Origin: Rosettibacter sp037481715
Lineage (GTDB): Bacteria > Bacteroidota > Ignavibacteria > Ignavibacteriales > Melioribacteraceae
Assembly: GCA_037481715.1 (NCBI GenBank)
Contig: JBBFLD010000001.1
Span: forward strand, 496,001 to 560,000
DNA: 64,000 nucleotides
Direction: 5' to 3'
Below, piece by piece: positions 54,212 to 62,990 of this stretch. Position 1 is the first letter of the stretch. The number at the start of each line of letters is the position of its first letter. The position numbers and the translations under genes are program-made. The notes beneath the pieces are model-generated. The model had not been told where the DNA came from, did not search any database, and saw nothing but the letters and a program-made list of their open reading frames with translations.

Positions 54212-55264
54212 TTATCTCTCAACTCTTCCTGAACCGCCGCTTTTAACTAATTTTTCTACTTCATCTAAAGAGACCAAATTAAAGTCCCCTGGAATTGAGT
54301 GTTTCAAACAGGATGCTGCTACTGCAAATTCTAAAGCATCTTTAGTATCTTGCTTTGTTAATAATCCATAGATTAAACCACTTGCAAAGGAATCACCAGC
54401 ACCTACTCTGTCAACAATTTCAATGTCATATTTTTTTGAACGATATGGAGTTTTACAATCTTTATCATCAAGTAAAATTGCACTCCATCCGTTTCTCGAT
54501 GCAGAATAACTTTCTCTTAATGTAATTGCAACAGCTTTGAATCCATAAATTTCTTTTAATTTTTTTGCAACATTAAAATATCCTTCTTCACTCAGCTTGC
54601 CAGATTCGATATCAGTAGCTTCTGCTTTAATTCCAAGACTCTTTTCAGCATCCTCTTCGTTTGCAATACAAACATCTACAAATTTCATTAAGGGTTTCAT
54701 TACAGCTTGAGCTTCTTCTGTAGTCCACATTTTTGCTCTAAAGTTTAAGTCGCAGCTTACTGTTACATTTTTTTCTTTAGCAATTTGACATGCTTCTGAT
54801 AAAACTTCCTGAGCATTTTTACCTAAAGCAGGTGTAATTCCTGTCCAGTGAAACCAGATTGCATTATCAAAAACTTTGTTCCAATCTACTTCTCCTTTTT
54901 TCATCAATGCAACAGCTGAATTAGCTCTATCATAAATTACTTTTGAAGGTCTTTGACTTGCGCCTGTTTCCAAAAAATAAATGCCAATTCTATCTCCACC
55001 TCGAATAATAAAATCATCTTTGACTCCAAATCTTCTTAGATGATTTACAGCTGCTTGCCCAATTTCATGTTTGGGTAATTTTGTTACATAATAAGATTCT
55101 AATCCATAATTAGCTAACGATACAGCTACATTTGCTTCGCCTCCTCCGAAAGTAACATCAAAACTTTGTGCTTGAACAAATCTTGTAAATCCCGGTGTTG
55201 ATAAACGAAGCATTATTTCACCAAATGTTACTACTTTTTTTGATTTGTCGATTGTGTTCAACAT
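54212..55264 (-). CDS. kdgK: 2-keto-3-deoxygluconate kinase (PfkB family)
   Basis: A 350-residue ribokinase-fold sugar kinase. VVTFGEIMLRLSTPGFTRF is the KDG-kinase-like start, TFGGGEANVAVSLANYG the N-terminal PfkB motif (GGGxANVA), VSCDLNFRAKMW the family-typical strand, and VDRVGAGDSFASGLIYGLL the C-terminal motif with catalytic Asp (GAGDSFASG). It should phosphorylate KDG at the end of pectin or uronate breakdown, matching the neighbouring GH28 and LacI-type genes. Downstream of the cupin gene by 30 bp. Confidence 0.88.
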   Translation of the reverse strand: MLNTIDKSKKVVTFGEIMLRLSTPGFTRFVQAQSFDVTFGGGEANVAVSLANYGLESYYVTKLPKHEIGQAAVNHLRRFGVKDDFIIRGGDRIGIYFLETGASQRPSKVIYDRANSAVALMKKGEVDWNKVFDNAIWFHWTGITPALGKNAQEVLSEACQIAKEKNVTVSCDLNFRAKMWTTEEAQAVMKPLMKFVDVCIANEEDAEKSLGIKAEATDIESGKLSEEGYFNVAKKLKEIYGFKAVAITLRESYSASRNGWSAILLDDKDCKTPYRSKKYDIEIVDRVGAGDSFASGLIYGLLTKQDTKDALEFAVAASCLKHSIPGDFNLVSLDEVEKLVKSGGSGRVER

Positions 55265-55294
55265 AGTATTCCTCTTAATTAATTTATTATCTTT

Positions 55295-55726
55295 TTACTT
55301 TTCATATTTTTTTATCACAAGATATTTTAATTCTGTATCTCCAATATTTCTGATTCCATGCATGCTGTTTGGTGGACAGTAAAAGCTTGAATATGCTTTC
55401 CCAATTTTTGTTTCGCCATTAAGATAAAATTCTGCTGTGCCTTCCAATACAAAAAAGAATTCATCTTCTGGATGTTTATGCGGCGGATGGGTTGCCGAGT
55501 GAGGAGCGACAACACTTAATTTAAGTGTTCGTCCATCAAGAAAATTTTTATCAACAAACCAATATTGATAACCTACTTCTGTTTTAACAATTTTTTCAGG
55601 GTTAAATTCATTTACACAATTTTCAATTGTATATTTTTGGTTAGATTGACTTGTATCTTTCTCTTGTGAAAATAAGATTGACAAAGGAATACAAAAAATC
55701 AAAAATATTTTTATTAAGTACTTCAT
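55295..55726 (-). CDS. Secreted cupin-domain protein (KdgF-like?)
   Basis: A 143-residue protein with signal IKIFLIFCIPLSILFSQ. A single cupin barrel shows motif 1, HPPHKHPEDEFFFVLEGTAEFYL (His-x-His...Glu metal ligands, core HKHPEDEFFFVLEG), and motif 2, CPPNSMHGIRNIGD with the fourth His. KdgF, a cupin, linearises unsaturated galacturonate in pectin breakdown; the locus makes a KdgF-like role attractive, but here the protein is periplasmic and the match is by fold only. Cotranscribed with kdgK and the VOC protein gene. Confidence 0.7.
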   Translation of the reverse strand: MKYLIKIFLIFCIPLSILFSQEKDTSQSNQKYTIENCVNEFNPEKIVKTEVGYQYWFVDKNFLDGRTLKLSVVAPHSATHPPHKHPEDEFFFVLEGTAEFYLNGETKIGKAYSSFYCPPNSMHGIRNIGDTELKYLVIKKYEK

Positions 55727-55750
55727 TGTATCCTCTCATATTTAATTAAT

Positions 55751-56671
55751 CTATTTCAGCATTGGATTAACACGATTTACAAATTGAAGTGGTAATCCTG
55801 TTGTATCTTTAAAATTCATTACAGAATCTCCAGACGGAGTCTGATAAATATCATTAATAAGTATGGCTCCGTCAGATAATAATTTTTCTTTCAAAGCTTT
55901 TAAATCCTGGACTTCAAAAGCAATATGTAAAGATGAATGAGTTATCTCATTAAAATCTATCACAGGTGAATCTTTATGCTGATAAAATTCAAACATAACA
56001 TTTTTATTTTGGTCTGCTACAAACATTCCAAATGATGGAGCTTTTCCTTCTCTCATAATAACCATATTCAAATTATCGACATACCATTTAGATTTTGCAG
56101 GCGAATCGGATACATTAAATGCAATATGTTCAATAAAAATTCCATTTGCATTAATCATAGGTTTTACTCTTTGCACAAATTGAATTGGTAATCCCCAAGG
56201 ATCTCTCAAAACCAGAACTTGGTCACCCGAATCAGTTTTTCTTATATCATTCAAAATTGATGCACCAGCGTTCAGTAATTTTTCTTTAATCATGCCAATA
56301 TTAGAGACGCAAAATGCAAGATGAAAAGAATCATAATTAAAATTGAGTGAATCAAGTGTTGGATAATCTTTGTTGTAATTGAATTCAATCATCATATGCA
56401 TGGATGAATCAGCGACAAATGTGGAATAGTTTGGAGCAGTTCCTGCTCGAATAATTTTCATATTCAAATTTTCTGAATACCACTTTGCAGCTGCTATCGG
56501 GTCTTTTACATTAATCCCGATGTGTTCAAATCTTATAATATTTCCTGCTTTTTGGCAGCACGATCCTTGTTTTTTGCAACCATCGTCTTTTGCATAAAAA
56601 TAACTTGCAAAAGTTAATATAAAAAGTAATACAGTTGTTATCGAAACAAGTTTATTCTTTTTAAGAAACAT
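55751..56671 (-). CDS. Secreted double VOC (glyoxalase-fold) protein
   Basis: A 306-residue exported protein. A signal or anchor (VSITTVLLFILTFASYFYA) is followed by a Cys-rich spacer (DDGCKKQGSCCQKAG). Then come two VOC domains: about 48-170 (RFEHIGINVKDPIAAAKWYS, HLAFCVSN) and 178-305 (FIEHIAFNVSDSPAKSKWYV, HIAFEVQDL). The His...Glu/His metal ligands are largely kept in both. Substrate unknown; it lies in a pectin locus between the receptor and cupin genes. ATG 56671 with AAGGAG is preferred to GTG 56680. Confidence 0.78.
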   Translation of the reverse strand: MFLKKNKLVSITTVLLFILTFASYFYAKDDGCKKQGSCCQKAGNIIRFEHIGINVKDPIAAAKWYSENLNMKIIRAGTAPNYSTFVADSSMHMMIEFNYNKDYPTLDSLNFNYDSFHLAFCVSNIGMIKEKLLNAGASILNDIRKTDSGDQVLVLRDPWGLPIQFVQRVKPMINANGIFIEHIAFNVSDSPAKSKWYVDNLNMVIMREGKAPSFGMFVADQNKNVMFEFYQHKDSPVIDFNEITHSSLHIAFEVQDLKALKEKLLSDGAILINDIYQTPSGDSVMNFKDTTGLPLQFVNRVNPMLK

Positions 56672-56728
56672 TGAAATCACTCCTTATTAAATTTAATTTA
56701 GTAATGTATTCTCAAATCATTTTTTCAT

Positions 56729-58552
56729 CTACAGACTTCCATCAAAACTAAAACCAAGCAAAAATGTTCTTCCTGGCATTGGATATCCATCAATAATTTC
56801 ATATTGTCTGTTTAATAAATTATCAATTTTGAAATACAATGAAAGTGGCTTAAATAAATTAACCCAAGTTGATGCATTAAGTAAAGCATAACTTTGTTTT
56901 TTCTCTACTGAATTATTGGTTTTAATTGATGTATAGAGATTCGTAATAGTTTTTAATCCTATATTGAATGTGAATATTTTATAAACATAGTTAGCGTTTG
57001 CATAAAATTGTTGTTGTGGAACACCAATTAACTTTGCCGAACTTTTCAAGTAACTATAGTTACTGTTTAATGTAAAATTTCTGGATAAGAAATAACTTGC
57101 TTCGATTTCAAATCCTCGATTGGTCAATTTACTTATATTCTGGTTTTTAATATTTGGATAAACCCCGGTCATATTAATAAAATCTTTACCTTCAATTAAA
57201 TAAAATGCCCCGTTGAATGAAAGTTTATTTTGAAGCAATAAACTTTTAAAACCAACTTCATAACTCCAAAGTTTTTCTGGTTTCAAATCGATATTAGCAC
57301 CAAACAGAAATAATTCATTCAGGGTTGGGCTTCTGAATCCTTCTGATGCAGATAAGTATAGAGATGATTTATCATCAATCAAATAACTTAAATTAAATTG
57401 AGGTATCAATAATGTCCCATAAACTGAATGGTTGTTTAATCTTAATCCGCCATTTAATGAAATTTTGTTAAATAAATTTTTATTCACAATAATGAACAAA
57501 GCTCGTTCTGTTACACTTTTATCAATCAATTGAACTTTATTTCGTGCAGAACCGCCATAACGTTTAATGTCGGCTCCGAATGTTATTAAGCTTTTATCAA
57601 TAAATTCAATGCTCTCATTGACTATTAGACCTAATGTGTTATCATTTGAATGGAATCCATCGAAAATATCATGAACGCCATTATTAAAGAAAAACAGAAT
57701 TGAACCTTCATGATTTTCATATCTATTTTTTATTGCCAAAGATAGATTTGCTCTTGTTACATCAGTCCAAACCGAATCATTTTTATATGGCTTTGCTATA
57801 GGACCAGGATTAAAAGATTTCGTTGAATTGATGAAAGTACTAAAATCAATTGACCAAAAATTATTAATTAAGAATGATGAATTATAAATTCCTGAAATAG
57901 AATTGTAGCTTGATGACGGACGATTATCATTTGAATAATCTTTACTTATAGAAATTTTGTTTGTAAACTTATTTTTTTTGAAGTCGATACTGCCTTTAAT
58001 TTTGTATGAATCAAATGAACCATAATAAACATCGGTAAAAAATTTTAATCCTTCATGCTGGCTTTTTTTAGTTGTAATATTTATTACACCTCCCATTGCA
58101 TTAGTGCCATAAATTACTGATGAAGGTCCACGTAATACATCGACTGCTGCTATTTCAGAAGATTGATAAATGTCTGCAATAGGATGCCCAAATATTCCAG
58201 CAAATTCTGGTCTGCCGTCAACAACAATTAATGTTTGTTGAATTCCATTTATTCCGCGTATTGAAATTTTTCCAGCTGCTTGTGAACCAATTCCGAAGCC
58301 ACTTAGACCGTTTTCTGTAACAAACATACTCGGAACTTTTCCACTAATAGAAGCAAGTAAAGCTGGCTTAATTTCCTGCTTTATTTTTTCTTCGGATACA
58401 ATTGAATAGGCAGGAGTGAAGTTCCTAAGTAATTGTTCAAATTTAGTTGCAGTAACAGTAATTTGCTTAAGCTCATAAGTTTTTGCAGTGTCAGATTGTG
58501 CATGTAGAATTGTATTCAAAAAAATAACAAGAATAATAAATATTATTTTCAT
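56729..58552 (-). CDS. TonB-dependent receptor
   Basis: A 607-residue outer-membrane receptor with signal MKIIFIILVIFLNTILHAQ. TYELKQITVTATKFEQLL is the TonB-box region, the plug domain holds ISIRGINGIQQTLIVVDGRP and VDVLRGPSSVIYGTNAMGGVINITTK (core RGPSSVIYGTNAMGGVINI), and the C-terminal barrel ends GRTFLLGFSFDGSL with a terminal aromatic strand. Small compared with SusC and with no carboxypeptidase-like N-terminal domain, so a BtuB/siderophore-type shape. Context suggests an oligosaccharide ligand; cofactor uptake is the alternative. Confidence 0.9.
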   Translation of the reverse strand: MKIIFIILVIFLNTILHAQSDTAKTYELKQITVTATKFEQLLRNFTPAYSIVSEEKIKQEIKPALLASISGKVPSMFVTENGLSGFGIGSQAAGKISIRGINGIQQTLIVVDGRPEFAGIFGHPIADIYQSSEIAAVDVLRGPSSVIYGTNAMGGVINITTKKSQHEGLKFFTDVYYGSFDSYKIKGSIDFKKNKFTNKISISKDYSNDNRPSSSYNSISGIYNSSFLINNFWSIDFSTFINSTKSFNPGPIAKPYKNDSVWTDVTRANLSLAIKNRYENHEGSILFFFNNGVHDIFDGFHSNDNTLGLIVNESIEFIDKSLITFGADIKRYGGSARNKVQLIDKSVTERALFIIVNKNLFNKISLNGGLRLNNHSVYGTLLIPQFNLSYLIDDKSSLYLSASEGFRSPTLNELFLFGANIDLKPEKLWSYEVGFKSLLLQNKLSFNGAFYLIEGKDFINMTGVYPNIKNQNISKLTNRGFEIEASYFLSRNFTLNSNYSYLKSSAKLIGVPQQQFYANANYVYKIFTFNIGLKTITNLYTSIKTNNSVEKKQSYALLNASTWVNLFKPLSLYFKIDNLLNRQYEIIDGYPMPGRTFLLGFSFDGSL

Positions 58553-58616
58553 TAATTCCCTTTCTGGATAATTATTAAAAAATTTATGAATGATATTATA
58601 AAATTGTCAAAGAAAA

Positions 58617-60002
58617 TTATTCTACTTTTTTACCATTAATTATTACGTTAATTAATTTGAGTTCTTCTACGTTCTGTAAAGAATTTTCTTTTGCTACACC
58701 ATCAAAATTACAATCAATAATCTGAACATTTCTTATTGGCGATTCTTTCAAACCAATAAATTCAAGTGCATATTCACTTTTCTTGCTTGTTACTTTTTCT
58801 ACTTTAATATTTCTAAATATTGGCGGAAACTTGCCATCACTGCCTTCATTTGGATCATAGCGCATATTTAATCTTATAACTGCATTGCTAACTTCTCCAA
58901 CTTCAACATTTCGCATAAAGATATTTTCAACTATTCCTCCTCTGTAGGAATTAGATTTAATTCTTAATGCTCTATCAAGATTTGGACTATCCATTTTACA
59001 ATTCTCAATAAATACATTTCTGCAGCCGCCGGAAATTTCACTTCCGATTGAAACTCCACCATGTCCATCTTTCATAATAGAATTTCTAACAATAATATTT
59101 TCACTTGGAATGTTAATTCTTCTACCATCAAGATTTCTGCCTGATTTTATTGCAATACAATCATCACCATTATCAAAATAACAACCATCAATTAAAATAT
59201 TTTTGCTTGATTCAGGATCGCAGCCATCGGTGTTTGGACCTTCACTTATTGTTTTTACATTTTTTATTGTAATATTTTCTGAAAGGACAGGATGAATAAT
59301 CCACATTGGAGAATTTGTAATTGTAATATCTTCAAGAAGAATATTTTTACATTTTATTAATTGAACAAAATTAGGTCTTAAATAATATCCTTTGCCAAAA
59401 ACTCGTTGTTCAACTGGAACACCTTCATTATTCATTTTCATTAATCTTGGTCTTGAACTACTATCTCTTTGACTAGGCATTCCAGGAACCCATCCATAAT
59501 TTTTATTACCATTCCATTTCCACCAATTTTCAGAACTTGCTTGACCATCTAAAATTCCTTTTCCAGTAATTGCAATGTTCTCTTGTTCATAAGCATAAAT
59601 CAGTGGAGAGTAATTATAACATTCAACACCTTCCCATCTTGTAAATACAACTGGTAAATAATCATCAGGATTGGTACTAAATTTTATGACTGCTCCATCT
59701 TCCAAATGAAGATTCACATTGCTTTTAAGATGAATAGGACCGCCGCAATAATATTCACCTTTGGGTACAACAACTATGCCTCCGCCATTTTTGGAACATT
59801 CTTCTATAGCATTTTTGATTGCATCTTTAATATCTTTTTGTTCACCTTTCAAAAAATCAAGAACATTATACTTTTTATCTGGAAATTTAGGCGGGACAAT
59901 AGTTTTCAAAATTTCATCAGCTTTTCTCCATTCATCTTGAGCATAATAATTAGCATAAAAGATTATAGAAAATATCAGTAAAATTAATTTGACTTTTTTC
60001 AT
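58617..60002 (-). CDS. Glycoside hydrolase family 28 (polygalacturonase-like)
   Basis: A 461-residue secreted parallel beta-helix enzyme with signal KKVKLILLIFSIIFYANYYAQ. All four GH28 motifs are seen: NTDGCDPESS, DDCIAIKSG, GHGGVSIGSE and RALRIKSN (R-x-K). These Asp residues catalyse inverting hydrolysis of galacturonan or rhamnogalacturonan linkages, probably in the periplasm. I chose ATG 60002, preceded by AGGTG, since the longer frame starts at a TTG within the regulator stop. Key enzyme of the pectin locus. Confidence 0.93.
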   Translation of the reverse strand: MKKVKLILLIFSIIFYANYYAQDEWRKADEILKTIVPPKFPDKKYNVLDFLKGEQKDIKDAIKNAIEECSKNGGGIVVVPKGEYYCGGPIHLKSNVNLHLEDGAVIKFSTNPDDYLPVVFTRWEGVECYNYSPLIYAYEQENIAITGKGILDGQASSENWWKWNGNKNYGWVPGMPSQRDSSSRPRLMKMNNEGVPVEQRVFGKGYYLRPNFVQLIKCKNILLEDITITNSPMWIIHPVLSENITIKNVKTISEGPNTDGCDPESSKNILIDGCYFDNGDDCIAIKSGRNLDGRRINIPSENIIVRNSIMKDGHGGVSIGSEISGGCRNVFIENCKMDSPNLDRALRIKSNSYRGGIVENIFMRNVEVGEVSNAVIRLNMRYDPNEGSDGKFPPIFRNIKVEKVTSKKSEYALEFIGLKESPIRNVQIIDCNFDGVAKENSLQNVEELKLINVIINGKKVE

Positions 60003-60043
60003 TTTCACACCTATTGATAAGTTAGATGAGTAATTTATTAGTA

Positions 60044-61069
60044 TCAATTATGTTTTCTTGAACAGGTTCCGCGTAAAATCAGCTCAGTATCGATAACAAC
60101 ATTTTTAGGCTTAAATTCATCCTGATTATAAATATTTTCAAAGAGGATATCCATAGCATGCTTGCTTAATAAACTTGTAGATTGGTCAACACAACTCAAT
60201 GGCGGGCAAAGAAATTCTTGAACTTTTGCATTACCAAAACAAATTAAATCTATATCTTCAGGGATTCGCAAACCAACTTCTTTAATTGCAGTATAAATCC
60301 CAAGAGCCACAGGGAAAGTAACAGCAAAAATAAATTCGGGCAAATTATTTTGCCTATAAAGTTTCATGAAGGCATCGTAACCATATTCTTCTCCAAAACC
60401 TCCTTCAATAACCCAATCAGGATTAATTTCAAGCCCGTATTTTTCCATTGCATCTTTAAAACCTAACAATCTTTGTTTCCCAATGTTGATATTAGTATAA
60501 CCTGCAAAATGAGCAATTTTTGTGTATCCAAGTTTAATAGCATGTTCAACTGCTTTAAATGCACCACCTCTATCATCTACTGTAACTGTACTTATATTTT
60601 CAATTGGTGGAACTCTATCAATAAATACAATTGGAATTTCTCTTTTTAATACTGTTTCAAAAATTTCATAACTATTGGTCTGTTGAGTTATTGATACTAT
60701 AATTCCATCAACTTTCATTGCAAGCAATGTATGAATATGCTTCTTTTCAAGCTCTGCATTTTCTTGAGAAACAGTTAGAATAATTTCATAATTATGTTCC
60801 ATCCCGATTTTATAAATATTTTCGATTATAGAACCAAAAAAGAAGTGAGCAATCTTTGGAACAACAACTCCAATTGTATTTGACCTTCTTGCAGATAAAC
60901 TTCTGGCAATCAAATTTGGAGTATATTCAAGTTCTTCTGCAAGTTTTTTTATTTTTTTAGTTGTTTCGGGTGAAATATCGGGATGATTTCTTAATGCTTT
61001 CGATACTGTTACAGTTGATACATTCAATATCTTAGCAATATCACTTAAAGTAACAGGTTTTGATTTCAT
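60044..61069 (-). CDS. LacI family transcriptional regulator
   Basis: A 341-residue LacI/GalR repressor. The N-terminal HTH, VTLSDIAKILNVSTVTVSKALRNHPDISPETTKKI (core VTLSDIAKxLNVSTVTVSKAL), is followed by hinge NLIARSLSARRSNTIGVVVP. The periplasmic-binding-like sensor domain continues to residue 335 (VDGIIVSITQQ, FIDRVPPIENISTVTVDD). Likely controls the surrounding pectin genes in answer to a uronic sugar. An inverted repeat at 61142-61162 upstream is a possible self-operator. Confidence 0.92.
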   Translation of the reverse strand: MKSKPVTLSDIAKILNVSTVTVSKALRNHPDISPETTKKIKKLAEELEYTPNLIARSLSARRSNTIGVVVPKIAHFFFGSIIENIYKIGMEHNYEIILTVSQENAELEKKHIHTLLAMKVDGIIVSITQQTNSYEIFETVLKREIPIVFIDRVPPIENISTVTVDDRGGAFKAVEHAIKLGYTKIAHFAGYTNINIGKQRLLGFKDAMEKYGLEINPDWVIEGGFGEEYGYDAFMKLYRQNNLPEFIFAVTFPVALGIYTAIKEVGLRIPEDIDLICFGNAKVQEFLCPPLSCVDQSTSLLSKHAMDILFENIYNQDEFKPKNVVIDTELILRGTCSRKHN

Positions 61070-61141
61070 CTTTTATGTTTTATTAAATCAATCTAATAAT
61101 AGTTTTATTACAAAATAAATTTAATTTCTTGCTACTAAAAT

Positions 61142-61162
61142 AATGATTTTAATCAAATCATT
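61142..61162. promoter_or_regulatory. Inverted repeat upstream of the lacI-type gene
   Basis: AATGATTT (61142-61149) and AAATCATT (61155-61162) form a perfect 8-bp inverted repeat with a 5-bp spacer, 73 bases before the regulator ATG. A candidate operator, but AT-rich enough to arise by chance, and it lacks the central CG usual in LacI-family sites. Confidence 0.25.
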
Positions 61163-61183
61163 CTGAAACTAAAACTTATTAAA

Positions 61184-61210
61184 AGGGATGACTGATTTAT
61201 AGTCATCCCT
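61184..61210 (-). terminator. Intrinsic terminator of the beta-helix gene
   Basis: AGGGATGACT (61184-61193) pairs perfectly with AGTCATCCCT (61201-61210) around GATTTAT; on the minus strand TTTT follows. Placed 14 bases after the beta-helix gene stop. Confidence 0.85.
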
Positions 61211-61223
61211 CTTTGTAACATTT

Positions 61224-62927
61224 TTATTTAATTAAAGTCATCTTTCTTGTTATTGTTATTTCATCAGTTTTTAATTGATAGAAATAAATTCCACTTGATA
61301 ATGTTTGACCTGAATAATTTTTCCCATTCCAAGTAACAGTATATTTACCAGCATTCTGAAGTTGATTGTTAACAAGTTTTGCAACTTCTTGACCAAGTGA
61401 ATTATAAATTGTTAATGTTACATTGGAAGTTTTGGGTAAACTATATGTTATGTTTGTAGTTGGGTTAAATGGATTTGGATAATTTTGTTCAAGTATATAA
61501 TCCTTAGCTAAAATTATATCTTGCTCAACACCAACTGTTTCACCAGCTTCCCAGCGAACTTTTAAATCTGGGAACCAATTCAAATCGCCAACAGGGAATC
61601 CCCTTTCTGCACTATAATATGCTTCAACATTTTTATCGTAAGAGCAGTCAAGTGTATCTTCAAAATATTTATAGGTTCTTCTATCCATATCGTGCAGATT
61701 TTTATTCCATTTATCTGAAGGAGTGTTTTTAGTTTTGTTGCCGCCATCAGGACTTTCATACCATTCCATCATATTAACCATCAATCTTGGAATTTCTTTC
61801 AGTTTCAGGTTAATTTTCTTAAAAGCAGTTGCAGCTGCGGACCCAAGTCGGCTTTTAATATGAAGTGATAATGGAGAACCTTCACCAAATCCATATTTAG
61901 TTAAAAAGTTTTGTCCTTCTGGTGAGATTACGTAATAATTATTTTTTACAGTCCATTGGGTTGTATCATTTGGAGCACTGAATATCCAAGTAATTCTATT
62001 ATTTCCATTAGCATAAGTTTCGCCAGTGTTAGCCCATTCTGCAGCTCTTGTAGCATCTGTTGAGTCTTCACCTAATGCAAATGCATCATAGAATAAATTA
62101 TTCTTAATAATTACTTCTTTGCCAACATTACCTAAAGAAAGCAAACCATGGAATCCCATGCCATTCACAAATGAGTTATGTTCAATTAAGCAATATTGAA
62201 TTCCACCTGTACCAGCAAGTGGATTACTAAAGTTGTAATGTCTTACAACACGGTCTTGATAATTTACAAAAGTATTATTAACAAGAATCAGTGAATCGCA
62301 TGAAGCTTCTCTTAAATCAATTCCTTTCCCTGCTCCAAGATTAGAACGACCAAGGAAACCCATATTTGCAAATATCGTATTTGTTACCTTAACTTTTTTT
62401 GTAGCACTTCCAGTTCTAATATGTTGACCATTAATGTTATTGAAAATACAATCATCGATAATAATTGAAGAACCTTCTTGTGTAGTATTAATTATACCAC
62501 CTTGCAGGTTATCCAGATAATCACTGCTTGCTTCAAAATAACCTGATACAGCAATATTTTTCATTTCTAAATTTCCACCTTGAAGAACAAAGAGGTATCC
62601 TGGTGGATTTTGTGGATTGCTTCCAGTTCCAGTTGGGAATTGGTAAATAATTGGCTTTTTTAGACCATTGCATACCAATCTTATAGTAACACCTTTAGCT
62701 ACATTAAATTGTTCTGTGTTTAGATATACTCCGCCACTTTCAAGCTCATACACACGGTCAGGTAACACACCGTGATTAGCTGCTGTATCTGCCTTAATTT
62801 GCGCTATAAAAAATGATTGTGGAGTTCCATCATATGGTTTGAGTTTAAGTACATTTTGTCCAAACACAAATGATGTAAAGAATAAAACAAATAATGTAGA
62901 AAGGATTAAGTTGATTTTCTTATTCAT
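61224..62927 (-). CDS. Secreted beta-helix (pectate-lyase-like) protein with T9SS tail
   Basis: A 567-residue exported protein. Signal NLILSTLFVLFFTSFVFGQ, then a right-handed beta-helix at about 35-330 with repeated N-x-F/I turns (IIIDDCIFNNINGQHIRTG, KVKVTNTIFANMGFLG, LVNNTFVNYQD, CLIEHNSFVNGMGF, VIIKNNLFYDAF), as in polysaccharide lyases. The C-terminal 85 residues are a type IX sorting domain: LEQNYPNPFNPTTNITYSL and GIYFYQLKTDEITITRKM. ATG 62927, preceded by GGAGGCACC, replaces an upstream start at 62987. Catalytic residues are not assigned; likely acts on pectin outside the cell. Confidence 0.85.
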   Translation of the reverse strand: MNKKINLILSTLFVLFFTSFVFGQNVLKLKPYDGTPQSFFIAQIKADTAANHGVLPDRVYELESGGVYLNTEQFNVAKGVTIRLVCNGLKKPIIYQFPTGTGSNPQNPPGYLFVLQGGNLEMKNIAVSGYFEASSDYLDNLQGGIINTTQEGSSIIIDDCIFNNINGQHIRTGSATKKVKVTNTIFANMGFLGRSNLGAGKGIDLREASCDSLILVNNTFVNYQDRVVRHYNFSNPLAGTGGIQYCLIEHNSFVNGMGFHGLLSLGNVGKEVIIKNNLFYDAFALGEDSTDATRAAEWANTGETYANGNNRITWIFSAPNDTTQWTVKNNYYVISPEGQNFLTKYGFGEGSPLSLHIKSRLGSAAATAFKKINLKLKEIPRLMVNMMEWYESPDGGNKTKNTPSDKWNKNLHDMDRRTYKYFEDTLDCSYDKNVEAYYSAERGFPVGDLNWFPDLKVRWEAGETVGVEQDIILAKDYILEQNYPNPFNPTTNITYSLPKTSNVTLTIYNSLGQEVAKLVNNQLQNAGKYTVTWNGKNYSGQTLSSGIYFYQLKTDEITITRKMTLIK

Positions 62928-62990
62928 GGTGCCTCCATGGTTTGTTAGTGGATAATATGTTTTTTTATAATCCATAATTAGTCCCAATAA

